A DNA stretch of 30,496 nucleotides from Synergistales bacterium (lineage in GTDB: Bacteria > Synergistota > Synergistia > Synergistales > Aminobacteriaceae), in NCBI GenBank assembly GCA_025997935.1, contig BNVG01000009.1:1-30496 (forward strand), written 5' to 3'. Position 1 is the stretch's first letter, and each line of letters starts with the position of its first letter. The position numbers were made by a program, and so were the translations under genes. The notes beneath the pieces were generated by a model. It worked only from the letters and a program-made list of their open reading frames with translations, had not been told where the DNA came from and ran no database searches. Positions 7,963 through 15,802 of the stretch are shown here, piece by piece.

Positions 7963-9063
7963 TCAATTTATCAGGGGCAAAACTATCCACGGATAAAGAG
8001 TGACAATTCCAACTATCCTCGCGGTGTGGAATATGGAGGCCGTGAAGGGATCGGCGCCTATCTCCTCAGCGAAAGCTCCTATTTGGCTCAAACCGGCCGG
8101 AGCGGAGCAGAGAAGGCAGGTGGTCATATCGAACTCGGTCGTCCTATAAAGCAATATAGCCAAAAGGACGCTGCCAGTAAGCATCAGGGCAGTGACCGCG
8201 AGCGCGGGCATTAACAGCGAACCCAGCAAGTCCGTGAAACTGGGCGATATTCTCTGCCCCATCGCGAGCCCAAGCCCTATCTGCGCGATGTACCGAAACT
8301 TTACGTTGAATCCATATCTTTTGTTTATGGAGAGGGCAAAGGCGCCGGAGGCAAAAACGGCTCCGAGCATAGCGCCGGTCGGGATTCTTAGCCAATTGCC
8401 AACAACGGCTCCCGTCAGCGAATAAAACACGAGCGCCGCGTAGTCTCTGGCAGAAAATTTCGGAAGATTTTTTCGGACTGAGGGGACGCTCCTTGCCCTG
8501 CCGCCCATTTTCTCGGCCAATAGCGACAGATACGGTATTATCGCCAGGGCGATTATCACTCTGAAAAGCTGGATAAATGCGATGACCGCTACATCGGCGT
8601 TTACCGACATGCCAAAGACCGTCATCTCAGTTATTCCTCCAGCCGCCCCGCTAATGAGCGCGGTGGAAAGCGATATCTTCCCTCCGGCCGCTTCTCCACA
8701 CATAGCGTACATCGCTCCGCCGCACATAAAAGAAAGAGCCAGCATGCCTACCGTCTGAATCAAAACGGGACGGAGCATAGTCCTCATATGACGCAGAACC
8801 GTCCCGTCTATCTCCTTCCCTATCATCGTCCCTATAATGGCGTTGGCGATGAAGGAAATTAACCACGTCGAAAGCGGGGGGTAATATCCGGCGATGTTGA
8901 GCGCCCCTGTCGCAAACATCGAACCCAGTAACGCCGGGTTGGGTATCCTCAAAAATTTGCAGACAACAAACCCGACGCTCCCAAGGGCGTAAATCAGAAA
9001 AAACGCCAAAAATTGCTCCATAGTCCACATATGAATCGCGTCAATATGCCTTTCGAGCCACAA
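7963..9063 (-). CDS. AbrB-family integral membrane protein (PF05145 type) linked to a TTT transporter
   Basis: A very hydrophobic 366-aa protein with about ten membrane segments in two similar halves (about 14-170 and 195-350), each with the pattern of the AbrB duplication domain: an IPNPALLGSMFATG/IPTGAMLGAVFASG turn, then an (A/L)SGAAGGITEM or CSAPAGLSQIGAF segment. These proteins are often annotated as AbrB transcriptional regulators or ammonia-monooxygenase-like, but the sequence is a membrane protein and has no DNA-binding domain. Its position, overlapping the end of tctA by 23 bases, suggests a role in the same carboxylate uptake or efflux process. The start is uncertain: a TTG at 9063 gives the longest frame, while the ATG at 9030 lies just beyond the tctA stop; neither has a strong ribosome-binding site. 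Family call is firm, function is not. Confidence 0.85.
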   Translation of the reverse strand: MWLERHIDAIHMWTMEQFLAFFLIYALGSVGFVVCKFLRIPNPALLGSMFATGALNIAGYYPPLSTWLISFIANAIIGTMIGKEIDGTVLRHMRTMLRPVLIQTVGMLALSFMCGGAMYAMCGEAAGGKISLSTALISGAAGGITEMTVFGMSVNADVAVIAFIQLFRVIIALAIIPYLSLLAEKMGGRARSVPSVRKNLPKFSARDYAALVFYSLTGAVVGNWLRIPTGAMLGAVFASGAFALSINKRYGFNVKFRYIAQIGLGLAMGQRISPSFTDLLGSLLMPALAVTALMLTGSVLLAILLYRTTEFDMTTCLLCSAPAGLSQIGAFAEEIGADPFTASIFHTARIVGIVTLYPWIVLPLIN

Positions 9064-10537
9064 AGTGTCGCTTTATCGGCCCGATGAGCGGCAGCATTAG
9101 AGAGATAATCATAATTATCGCTAAGGTGATGGTTATACCGGAGTTCGTGAACACGCGGACGTAGCTTCCGCCGCTTATGATGAGCGCGCGCCTCATATTG
9201 GCTTCCATGATAAAGCCGAGGACGAAGCCAAGCACAGTGGCCGCGTGAGGCAGCCCCATCTTTCGCATTCCAAGACCGACTATCCCACAGATAAAGGCCA
9301 CCAGCACGTCGACCATTTCACCGTTGTAGGCGTAAGAGCCTGTGAAGACCAGCGTTATTATGGTGGCGAATAGAGCGGGCTTCGATATGCTCGTTATTTT
9401 TATCGCGGCCTTGATACAGACGATACCCACGAAGAACAGCACGATGTTCGCTACGAACATTGAGGAAAATATGCCGTACGGAATCTCAGGGTGGTTGACG
9501 AAAAGCATCGGGCCCGGAATGACATTGTGTATCATTAAGGCCCCGAGCATTATGGCTGTTGAATTTGAACCCGGAATACCGAGCGCGAGCAGGGGAACCA
9601 TAGCTCCGCCCGTCACGGCGTTGTTGGCTGACTCTGGAGCGGCGACGCCGATGGGGTTTCCCTTGCCGAACGAGTCGGGGTCCTTGCTCGTCTTCTTGAA
9701 CCAGCTGTACGACAAAAACGCGGCGACGGTAGCGCCGGCCCCGGGCATGACGCCGACAACGACGCCGATGATGGATCCGATGACGTGAGTTTTGAAGTAG
9801 GAGGCGAGCGTTCTCAGGGGCGGCATTCTGTTGTCGCTCTCGCTGAACACGTACGACTCCGATATGTCAAAACTCAGAGCCTGACGCAGAACCTCGGATA
9901 TAGCAAAGAGCCCCATCATCAGCGGGATCATTTCCAAACCGTCCGAGAGGTCTAACAGTCCAAACGTCAGCCTCGGCGAGCCCACAAACGGGTCGAGGCC
10001 GACGAACGACAGCAGTATCCCCAGCAGTCCCGCCCAAATTCCCTTCAGTATGTTGTCCTCCCCAAGCGAGCATATCAGGGTGAGGCCCGTCAACGCCAAG
10101 AGAAAATATTCGGCCGGCCCGAAGGCCAGAGCCACCGACGCGAGCGGAATCGCGAGGAGAATGAGGCATATTGCGCCGAAGATTCCGCCGAACACGGATG
10201 AGTATAGCGACAGATAAAGCGCGAGTCCCGTCTGTCCTTTTTTGTGCATTTCAAAGCCATCGAAAACCGTCGCGGCGGCGGCGTTAGTTCCCGGCGTACC
10301 GATGAGAATCGCCGGTATTGAGCCTCCATACTCGCCGCCGCAATATACGCTTGAGAGCATCATCACGGCTATGGCGGGTTGCATACCCCATGTGAAAGGC
10401 AACATGAGAGCCATAGCTATGGTGGCGTTGATGCCGGGTATCATGCCGCCTATAGTTCCCCACACGACGCCGATGACTATAGCGACTATCGCGTCAAGAG
10501 AAAAAAGGGTGTTGAGGCCTATCATGAAATTTTCCAT
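9041..10537 (-). CDS. tctA: TTT transporter large membrane subunit TctA
   Basis: Integral membrane protein of 498 aa, the standard TctA length, with about 11-12 hydrophobic segments. The two signature loops are clear: GTPGTNAAAATVFDGFEMHKKGQ near residue 78, and the GVMPGAGATVAAFLSY segment near 259 followed by ESANNAVTGGAMVPLLALGIPGS. It is the main translocation subunit of a tripartite tricarboxylate transporter, an ion-gradient-driven importer that needs a periplasmic TctC protein. The ATG at 10537 has GGAGG nine bases upstream. It lies 19 bases after tctB and overlaps the AbrB-type gene. In the operon context the likely cargo is the substrate of the LeuCD-like enzyme. Confidence 0.96.
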   Translation of the reverse strand: MENFMIGLNTLFSLDAIVAIVIGVVWGTIGGMIPGINATIAMALMLPFTWGMQPAIAVMMLSSVYCGGEYGGSIPAILIGTPGTNAAAATVFDGFEMHKKGQTGLALYLSLYSSVFGGIFGAICLILLAIPLASVALAFGPAEYFLLALTGLTLICSLGEDNILKGIWAGLLGILLSFVGLDPFVGSPRLTFGLLDLSDGLEMIPLMMGLFAISEVLRQALSFDISESYVFSESDNRMPPLRTLASYFKTHVIGSIIGVVVGVMPGAGATVAAFLSYSWFKKTSKDPDSFGKGNPIGVAAPESANNAVTGGAMVPLLALGIPGSNSTAIMLGALMIHNVIPGPMLFVNHPEIPYGIFSSMFVANIVLFFVGIVCIKAAIKITSISKPALFATIITLVFTGSYAYNGEMVDVLVAFICGIVGLGMRKMGLPHAATVLGFVLGFIMEANMRRALIISGGSYVRVFTNSGITITLAIIMIISLMLPLIGPIKRHFVARKAY

Positions 10538-10556
10538 ATCTATTCCCCTCCGGCCT

Positions 10557-11045
10557 TCAGTTGAAGAACGACTCCAGAACTCCGAGCGGCATGTTCACCT
10601 TGAGCGCGTAGTAGAACACGCAAAAAAGGAACGCCGTCGTAAAGATGGACGTGGAGATGATTCTACGCATGTTGCGTTCACCTACGCCAAGCATTATGGC
10701 CACTATGAGCGGAGGCGTCATCACAATATACCCGGCGCTCTCTAAGGCAAAATAGTAAATGGCGCAGGCTACGCATATTGTGACGACTTTCATAGGGCTT
10801 TTCCTTTTTTTGGCGTTACCCGCGTTTTCCTCAGACTTGGCTTCGCTCGAATTTTTTTTCATGACGGCACCGGCCACGTGAACCACGCCTATCGCTATCA
10901 TCAGCCACGCCACTATGGAGGGCATGGCGACGGGGCCTGCCGGATCCATAGATTTTACAGAGGCTAAGTCTTTTATCAGATATAGCGTCAGCGCCCCGAC
11001 AGCGATGGCAATCAAACCGAAAATCCAATCCTCTTTTTTGAACAC
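10557..11045 (-). CDS. tctB: TTT transporter small membrane subunit TctB
   Basis: A 162-aa protein with four hydrophobic helices (about 9-26, 41-60, 83-102 and 106-145, the last region containing two), matching TctB in length and layout although TctB sequences are poorly conserved. A charged Lys/Glu/Ser-rich loop at 63-82 separates the two pairs. The GTG start at 11045 is supported by GGGAGG eight bases upstream. It lies between tctC and tctA, the usual place. A pair of stem-loops precedes it. Confidence 0.9.
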   Translation of the reverse strand: MFKKEDWIFGLIAIAVGALTLYLIKDLASVKSMDPAGPVAMPSIVAWLMIAIGVVHVAGAVMKKNSSEAKSEENAGNAKKRKSPMKVVTICVACAIYYFALESAGYIVMTPPLIVAIMLGVGERNMRRIISTSIFTTAFLFCVFYYALKVNMPLGVLESFFN

Positions 11046-11070
11046 TTCAGCGCCCTCCCCCTAATGTTTA

Positions 11071-11119
11071 CGCCGGGCTCACAATGTATGAAGAATAAAG
11101 AGAGCCCGGCGCCGGCTCT
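11071..11119 (-). promoter_or_regulatory. Two alternative stem-loops between tctC and tctB (leaky terminator or mRNA-stabilising element)
   Basis: CGCCGGGCTC (11071-11080) and GAGCCCGGCG (11102-11111) form a perfect 10-bp stem. AGAGCC (11101-11106) and GGCTCT (11114-11119) form a second stem that shares bases with the first, so both cannot form together. In transcription order the smaller stem appears first, three bases after the tctC stop codon, and is followed by CTTTATTCTT. No strong U-run follows the larger stem. This suits partial termination or protection of the tctC message. Confidence 0.5.
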
Positions 11120-11122
11120 TGA

Positions 11123-12079
11123 TTACTGCAAGCCTTCCAAGGATGCCTTGACTTCCTCTGTTTGTTTCTCCATGACCTTGTAGAAGTCCTCTCCATTCAG
11201 AAAAGCGGGCACGAGGTAGTTGTTGGTATAGTAGGCCTTAAAATCGGGGTCGTCCATGGCCCCTTTAAGAAGGTTGAAGATGGCGTTCTTGATCTCCTGC
11301 GGCATTCCCTTGGGAACCACTATACCGCGGAATTTCTCGACGGTCGTCTTGTAACCCAGCTCCGCTACTGTGGGAATGCCGAGTCCGGGCATGTCGTTGA
11401 AGAGGGCAAGGACTTTTATCTTATTGCCCTGGACGGCGGAGGCTATTTCGGCATACTCTCCGATGCCTATCGTAACGTGGCCTCCGATGACCGCCACCGC
11501 GCCCTCGCTGCCGCCTTCGAAGGGAACGACCGGGACATCAATTCCGGCTTCTTTCATCAGTTGCCTGGCCGCCACAAATTCCACGTTACCTGCGGTGCCG
11601 CCGGTCATTTTGAGCTCACCGGGGCGTTTTTTCGCGTCTTCCACGAAGTCCGCGAACGTTTTGTACGGCGCGTTGACCGAGGTAAATATGCATATTGAGT
11701 CCACAAACAGCCTGGCTACCGGATCGAGGGTCGTGTAGTTGTACGGAATGTTGTTCTGAAGCGGAGACGCGATAAAGGTCGAGGACACCCCCAGAAGAAC
11801 GCTTCCATCCGGCTTTCCGCGCGCCACACTCGACCAGGCGTTCGCGCCTGAGGCCCCGGTTCTGTTTTCGACCATAGCCGTAACGCCCGTCTTGGTCTCG
11901 ATGTACTTCGCGATGGTGCGCATCATGATGTCTCCTCCGGAGCCCGCCTGGGAATGCCAGACCAGCGTGAGCCTGCCTTTCGGCCACACCGCGTCCGCCG
12001 CGTGCGCTGCTGAAGCGAGAGTCGCCGCCAAAATTAAACCCGTGACAAACAACATAGCTACCTTTTTGACATTTTTCAT
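11123..12079 (-). CDS. tctC: TTT transporter periplasmic solute-binding protein TctC (Bug family)
   Basis: A 318-aa exported protein. The N-terminus MKNVKKVAMLFVTGLILAA ends in ASAAHAAD, a clear signal peptide without a lipobox. The mature part begins with the Bug-family pattern WPKGRLTLVWHSQAGSGGD followed by VENRTGASGANAW, which in solved relatives builds the pocket that grips carboxylates through bound water; the later GGTAGNVEFVAA and VPFEGGSEGAVAVIGGHV segments also match. It delivers a carboxylate to TctAB. The ATG at 12079 has GGGAGG seven bases upstream. It follows the LeuD-like gene after 100 bases holding a tandem repeat, and precedes tctB after 77 bases holding stem-loops. Confidence 0.95.
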   Translation of the reverse strand: MKNVKKVAMLFVTGLILAATLASAAHAADAVWPKGRLTLVWHSQAGSGGDIMMRTIAKYIETKTGVTAMVENRTGASGANAWSSVARGKPDGSVLLGVSSTFIASPLQNNIPYNYTTLDPVARLFVDSICIFTSVNAPYKTFADFVEDAKKRPGELKMTGGTAGNVEFVAARQLMKEAGIDVPVVPFEGGSEGAVAVIGGHVTIGIGEYAEIASAVQGNKIKVLALFNDMPGLGIPTVAELGYKTTVEKFRGIVVPKGMPQEIKNAIFNLLKGAMDDPDFKAYYTNNYLVPAFLNGEDFYKVMEKQTEEVKASLEGLQ

Positions 12080-12137
12080 GATACTGCCTCCCTGTTAAAA
12101 TTTTTGTGAACTTGTTGAACTGGATTGTCAGGCCGCT

Positions 12138-12189
12138 TTGTTGAGTAGATTTGTTAAGTAGATTTGTTGAGTGGATTTGTTAAGTAGAT
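12138..12189. repeat. Four 13-bp tandem repeats across the leuD-like stop codon
   Basis: Units at 12138-12150, 12151-12163, 12164-12176 and 12177-12189 read TTGTTGAGTAGAT, TTGTTAAGTAGAT, TTGTTGAGTGGAT and TTGTTAAGTAGAT. The G/A at the sixth base alternates, so the array looks like a doubled 26-bp unit. A degenerate further copy (TTGTTGAACTGGAT) starts near 12113. The leuD-like TAA at 12180-12182 lies in the unit that is first in transcription. Confidence 0.9.
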
Positions 12190-12671
12190 TTGAAATTTCG
12201 CTTGTTAAGAGTGTCGATGAGGCCGCCGTTTTCGATGTACTCCATGATGAACGGCGGAAATGGATCAAAGGCGTACCGCGTGTCTTGAGTGGCGTTTCGT
12301 ATCTCGCCTGAACGTAAATTAATCTCAATATCGTCTCCGTCCAAGACGTCATTCGAGGCCGCGGGACAGACTATTGCTGGCAATCCTATGTTGATGCAGT
12401 TGCGAAAGAAAATTCTGGCGAAAGAACTCGCCACAACTGCCCCGATTCCTGCTCCTTTAAGAGCGAGCGGCGCGTGTTCCCTGCTGGAACCATACCCTAA
12501 ATTCAGACCGGCAACCAATATGTCCCCTCTTGCCAACTGCGCCGCGAAACCAGGTTTTACGTTGCCAAGTACGTGCTTACCCAAGTCCGACGGGTCGGTC
12601 AAAACCATGTACTGAAACGGCAGTATCTCGTCGGTGGATACGTTGTCACCCAGCTTCCAGCAGCGGCTCAT
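12180..12671 (-). CDS. Small subunit of a 3-isopropylmalate-dehydratase-type hydro-lyase (LeuD-like)
   Basis: The 163-aa swivelling domain of a two-subunit aconitase-family enzyme; partner is the adjacent LeuC-like subunit, whose end it overlaps by four bases (ATGA). It has GDNVSTDEILP at 8-18 and the substrate loop YGSSREHAPLAL at 60-71, whose Ser63/Arg64 contact the substrate carboxylate in the family. Position 60 is Tyr where LeuD/aconitases usually have Cys (GCGSSREH). Length fits the short archaeal/anaerobe LeuD class, which includes isopropylmalate, citramalate/methylmalate and dimethylmalate dehydratases. No other leucine gene is near, and the neighbours are a carboxylate importer and a reductase, so a catabolic hydro-lyase is more likely than leucine synthesis. 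The substrate is not known. Confidence 0.88.
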   Translation of the reverse strand: MSRCWKLGDNVSTDEILPFQYMVLTDPSDLGKHVLGNVKPGFAAQLARGDILVAGLNLGYGSSREHAPLALKGAGIGAVVASSFARIFFRNCINIGLPAIVCPAASNDVLDGDDIEINLRSGEIRNATQDTRYAFDPFPPFIMEYIENGGLIDTLNKRNFKST

Positions 12672-13897
12672 CGCGCATCTCCCCTTTCCTCTCCGGTTAT
12701 ATGCCCTCTAACAGCCGAGAGCGCCACCGTGGCGGAGTTGACGAGATAGACGACGCCTCCGGCCCCCATTCTGCCCTTCATGTTTCTGGCCGAATTGGCG
12801 ACGCAAACCTCGCCCGGGGCGAGTATCCCCGCGTCGTGCCCCCCACAGCCGCCGCACGCCGGAGAGCCTATTACCGCCCCCGCGTCATGCAGTATTTTTA
12901 TGTAGCCGCGCTTCAGCGCTTCGCCGTAGATGCGTCGGGTAGCGGGTATGACCAACAACCGTACTCCATCGGCGACGTGTTTGCCCTCCAGAACCTTAGC
13001 CGCTGATTCGATGTCTCCCAGTAAGCCTCCGGCGCAGGAACCTATGAACGCCTGATCGATTTTTACGCGTTCACCTTCCAGTTCGGCGAGGGGAACGGCG
13101 TTGGTGGGCAGCCCGGGCAAAGCCGCCATCTGCGTCATGGCCGACGCGTCGAAATATTCCACGCGTTCGTACTGCGCGTCATCATCGGGCTGCGGAACGA
13201 ACAACGCGTTTTTTGCGCCCATTTCCATGCTCATGACGCAACACACGATACGGTCTTCCAGCGACATCGCGTCCGCGGCGCTTCCCTGAAATTCGACCGA
13301 TCGATAGCTCGCCCCTTCCGGGCCTAAGCGTCCCAGCACGGCGGTCATGACGTCGCGGGCGCAGACCTTATTCGGCCACACGCCGGAAAGCGAAATTTTC
13401 AAGGTCTCCGGAACCCTGAGCCATACGCGCCCCGTGGCGAGCACCGCCGCCATTTCCGTCGCCCCTATGCCAGTCGCGAAGGCTCCCGACGCGCCTTCAC
13501 CTGTGGTGTGGGAATCCGTGCCGACCACTATTTCTCCCGGCGCGGCTAACCCTTCCTCAATCATGACCACGTGGCTTATTCCATGTCCGCAGTCGAAAAA
13601 TTCGCTTATGCCGTTGTCGTGGGCGAAGCGCCTCATAAGGCTATGGTGCTTGACCGCTCCGACAGACGTCGAAGGGCTGTGATGGTCGATGAAAAAGGCG
13701 ATCTTATCCGGCGACCACACAGAGGCGCCGGTTATTTTGCCAAAGTTCTCGATAACGAGCGCCGCGTTGTTATCGTGGATCATGGCGCGATCCACCGGCG
13801 CGTCCACAATCTCCCCCGGATGAACGAATCTTCCGGAAAACGCGTCCCCTTTGCCGCATTTGGATGAAAGGATATTTATCGCTCTCGTGGGACACAT
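12668..13897 (-). CDS. Large subunit of a 3-isopropylmalate-dehydratase-type [4Fe-4S] hydro-lyase (LeuC-like)
   Basis: A 409-aa aconitase-fold subunit that would hold the 4Fe-4S cluster for reversible dehydration/hydration of a hydroxy-di- or tricarboxylate. Cluster ligands are Cys288 (FIGSCAGG), Cys348 and Cys351 (PACGGCGGHD), and GEVCVANSARNMKGRMG follows as the conserved C-terminal signature. GTDSHTTGEGASGAFATGIGATE at about 126-148 is also characteristic. The usual GSCTNG reads GSCAGG here, a departure from canonical LeuC and AcnA. HPGEIVDAPVDRAMIHDN is the normal N-terminal region, so the ATG at 13897 fits despite a weak AGG ribosome-binding site. It lies nine bases after the flavoprotein gene. 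Dimethylmaleate hydratase, isopropylmalate and methylmalate isomerases are all possible subfamilies; I cannot choose between them by eye. Confidence 0.9.
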   Translation of the reverse strand: MCPTRAINILSSKCGKGDAFSGRFVHPGEIVDAPVDRAMIHDNNAALVIENFGKITGASVWSPDKIAFFIDHHSPSTSVGAVKHHSLMRRFAHDNGISEFFDCGHGISHVVMIEEGLAAPGEIVVGTDSHTTGEGASGAFATGIGATEMAAVLATGRVWLRVPETLKISLSGVWPNKVCARDVMTAVLGRLGPEGASYRSVEFQGSAADAMSLEDRIVCCVMSMEMGAKNALFVPQPDDDAQYERVEYFDASAMTQMAALPGLPTNAVPLAELEGERVKIDQAFIGSCAGGLLGDIESAAKVLEGKHVADGVRLLVIPATRRIYGEALKRGYIKILHDAGAVIGSPACGGCGGHDAGILAPGEVCVANSARNMKGRMGAGGVVYLVNSATVALSAVRGHITGEERGDAR

Positions 13898-13906
13898 GAG
13901 CTATAC

Positions 13907-15802
13907 CTAAGCGTTCTCGAATTTGTAAGACAAAGCCTTGTCGAAGGCGTCATGAATCGCGTCCATAGCGTCCCCCGGTTTTTCCGCGTTCCCGACGACA
14001 AGCGCCGGAACGCCGCTCAAGGCAAATTTTTCAACAAATTCCGTCGGAGCCTGGCGGTAGCCGCAAGCGATGACGTAACCGAATTGACCGTCAATCCTTC
14101 TGCTTACCCCGTCGTTCCCTCGGACGGTCAGGCCATCGCCGTCTATACATTCGACCACGCTGTGACGAATGATTTCGAGCCCCGCATCGTCGAATCGCTT
14201 TCGCATGAAGTGCCAGCGCGCTATACCCTGCGTAGATATGGGCTCCCGCGGGTCGTTCCCTACGAGTATCGCACGTCCGCCGCGCTGAAGGATGTAGTCG
14301 GCTATTTCGTAGCCAACGAGTCCGTCACCGACGACCACGTACCTGTCTGTCTTCAATTCACCTTCGTCGAGAAAATCAACGGCAAGCCGCGCGCTGGCAT
14401 TTTCTACTTTGAACGGAGGCACAATGGGTTGCCCTCCCACGGCCAACACAACAAGATCCCATTGTCCGCCCGGAAGCTCAGAGAGCGCTGTGCCATAGAC
14501 TATTTTTACTCCTCTGGCCGGGAGGAGCTTTTCATAATACTCAACCACGTTCATGTACGACTCTTTACCCGGGGTCTTCGACGCCCAGCGGAACATGCCG
14601 CCGGGGATATTTTCGCGCTCGAAAATCGTAACGTTGTGTCCGCGCTCGGAAAAGACGTTCGCGGCCTCAAGCCCCGAAACTCCGGCCCCTACAATGCAGA
14701 TATTCTTCGAGTTTTTATCCTTTTCTATGTTTATAAGCTCTTCGCGTCCCGTGCGAGGGTTTTGCAGACAGGCCGCCATCGACTTGTTTTGTTCCCTGCG
14801 CGTGCGGCAGCCTTGATTGCACGCGATACACTTCCTCAAGGGAATGTCGTTCCGCCCGACGCCCGACGCCCATTTCGGCTCCGCGAGCGACGTGCGGGCC
14901 ATCGCCACGAAGTCGGCCTCGCCGCTCTCAATCATGCGTTCGCCGACCTCCCAGTTCACAACGCGGCCCACAACAATGACCGGGACATTGAGGGCGTCCT
15001 TGAGGCGTTTGCCCATCCAACCGATGTGCCCCTGCCCTATCTCCGACGGAGGACATTCCCATTCCTCGCTCTCCGGCATTCCCGACGAGACGTGTATGGC
15101 GTCCGCCCCCGCCGCGACGGCAAGTTTGCAAATTTCCACCGATTCGTCTATTTCCCTCCCGCCGGGGATACGCTCCTCGCCGCTTATCCTTAGGATAACG
15201 GGGAAGTCGCAACCGCAGACCTCCTTCATTCGGGCTATCATTTCGGTGACGCTTCTTGCGCAGTTTTCGACGCTGCCGCCATACTGGTCCGCCCTGGTGT
15301 TCAGGAGACGGGAGAGCAGAAGCGCCACCTCGTGTCCGTGAGCCCCGTGAATCTCCACCGCGTCAAACCCGGCTTTCCGGGCCCTAAGCGCGCCAAGCGC
15401 GTAGGATTCTATGAGTTCTTTTATTCTCTTTGCGGATAGGTCGAAAGGAGAGTCTGATTCCGTGAAATCGGCCCGTCCGAACTGTATGCCGGACGGGTGT
15501 ATCTGGCATATGGCCCTGGCGCCCTCCGCATGCATAGCGTCCAACAGGGGTTTCCACTGCCCTATCATGTCGTCCCCGGCGAGGGAACCGCGCGAGCGCT
15601 TGTTTTCTCCGTGAGGATTGGCCGGTATAATAAACGCGCCTGTACCTCCCTTGGCCCTGCTTTTGAAAAACGCCGTCATCTTGTCCGTTACCTCTCCGTT
15701 TTTGCCCGAAAAGTAAAGACACATGGACGAGACGATTATCCTGTTTTTGAAAATCACCGGCCCTATTTTTGCCGGCGAGAGGAGCAGGCGCCCGTCGCTC
15801 AT
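13907..15802 (-). CDS. FMN/[4Fe-4S]/FAD ene-reductase-like flavoprotein (2,4-dienoyl-CoA/enoate reductase family)
   Basis: A 631-aa protein with the layout of 2,4-dienoyl-CoA reductase, clostridial enoate reductase and trimethylamine dehydrogenase. Residues 1-320 are an Old-Yellow-Enzyme FMN barrel with HPSG at 102-105, active-site EIHGAHGHE at 150-158 and NTRADQYGGS at 168-177. Cys325, Cys328, Cys332 and Cys345 form the C-x2-C-x3-C-x12-C motif of the single 4Fe-4S cluster. An FAD Rossmann motif GAGVSG at 372-377 and a second nucleotide motif VVGDGLVG at 490-497 follow. Family members move electrons from NAD(P)H through FAD and FeS to FMN to reduce C=C bonds. In this operon it could reduce the unsaturated acid made by the LeuCD-like enzyme, or work in reverse. 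It overlaps the upstream gene by four bases. Exact substrate is unknown. Confidence 0.9.
   Translation of the reverse strand: MSDGRLLLSPAKIGPVIFKNRIIVSSMCLYFSGKNGEVTDKMTAFFKSRAKGGTGAFIIPANPHGENKRSRGSLAGDDMIGQWKPLLDAMHAEGARAICQIHPSGIQFGRADFTESDSPFDLSAKRIKELIESYALGALRARKAGFDAVEIHGAHGHEVALLLSRLLNTRADQYGGSVENCARSVTEMIARMKEVCGCDFPVILRISGEERIPGGREIDESVEICKLAVAAGADAIHVSSGMPESEEWECPPSEIGQGHIGWMGKRLKDALNVPVIVVGRVVNWEVGERMIESGEADFVAMARTSLAEPKWASGVGRNDIPLRKCIACNQGCRTRREQNKSMAACLQNPRTGREELINIEKDKNSKNICIVGAGVSGLEAANVFSERGHNVTIFERENIPGGMFRWASKTPGKESYMNVVEYYEKLLPARGVKIVYGTALSELPGGQWDLVVLAVGGQPIVPPFKVENASARLAVDFLDEGELKTDRYVVVGDGLVGYEIADYILQRGGRAILVGNDPREPISTQGIARWHFMRKRFDDAGLEIIRHSVVECIDGDGLTVRGNDGVSRRIDGQFGYVIACGYRQAPTEFVEKFALSGVPALVVGNAEKPGDAMDAIHDAFDKALSYKFENA

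Noticed and set aside
12668..13897. Simple annotation as leucine-biosynthesis LeuC
   Set aside because: No leuA, leuB or other leucine gene is nearby, motifs differ (GSCAGG), and the context is transport plus reduction; kept as LeuC-like hydro-lyase.
13952..15193. Long plus-strand open frame of 413 codons opposite the flavoprotein gene
   Set aside because: It is the antisense shadow of a gene with full cofactor motifs; its translation has no recognisable domain and is rich in Arg/Pro/His as expected from reversed GC-rich codons.
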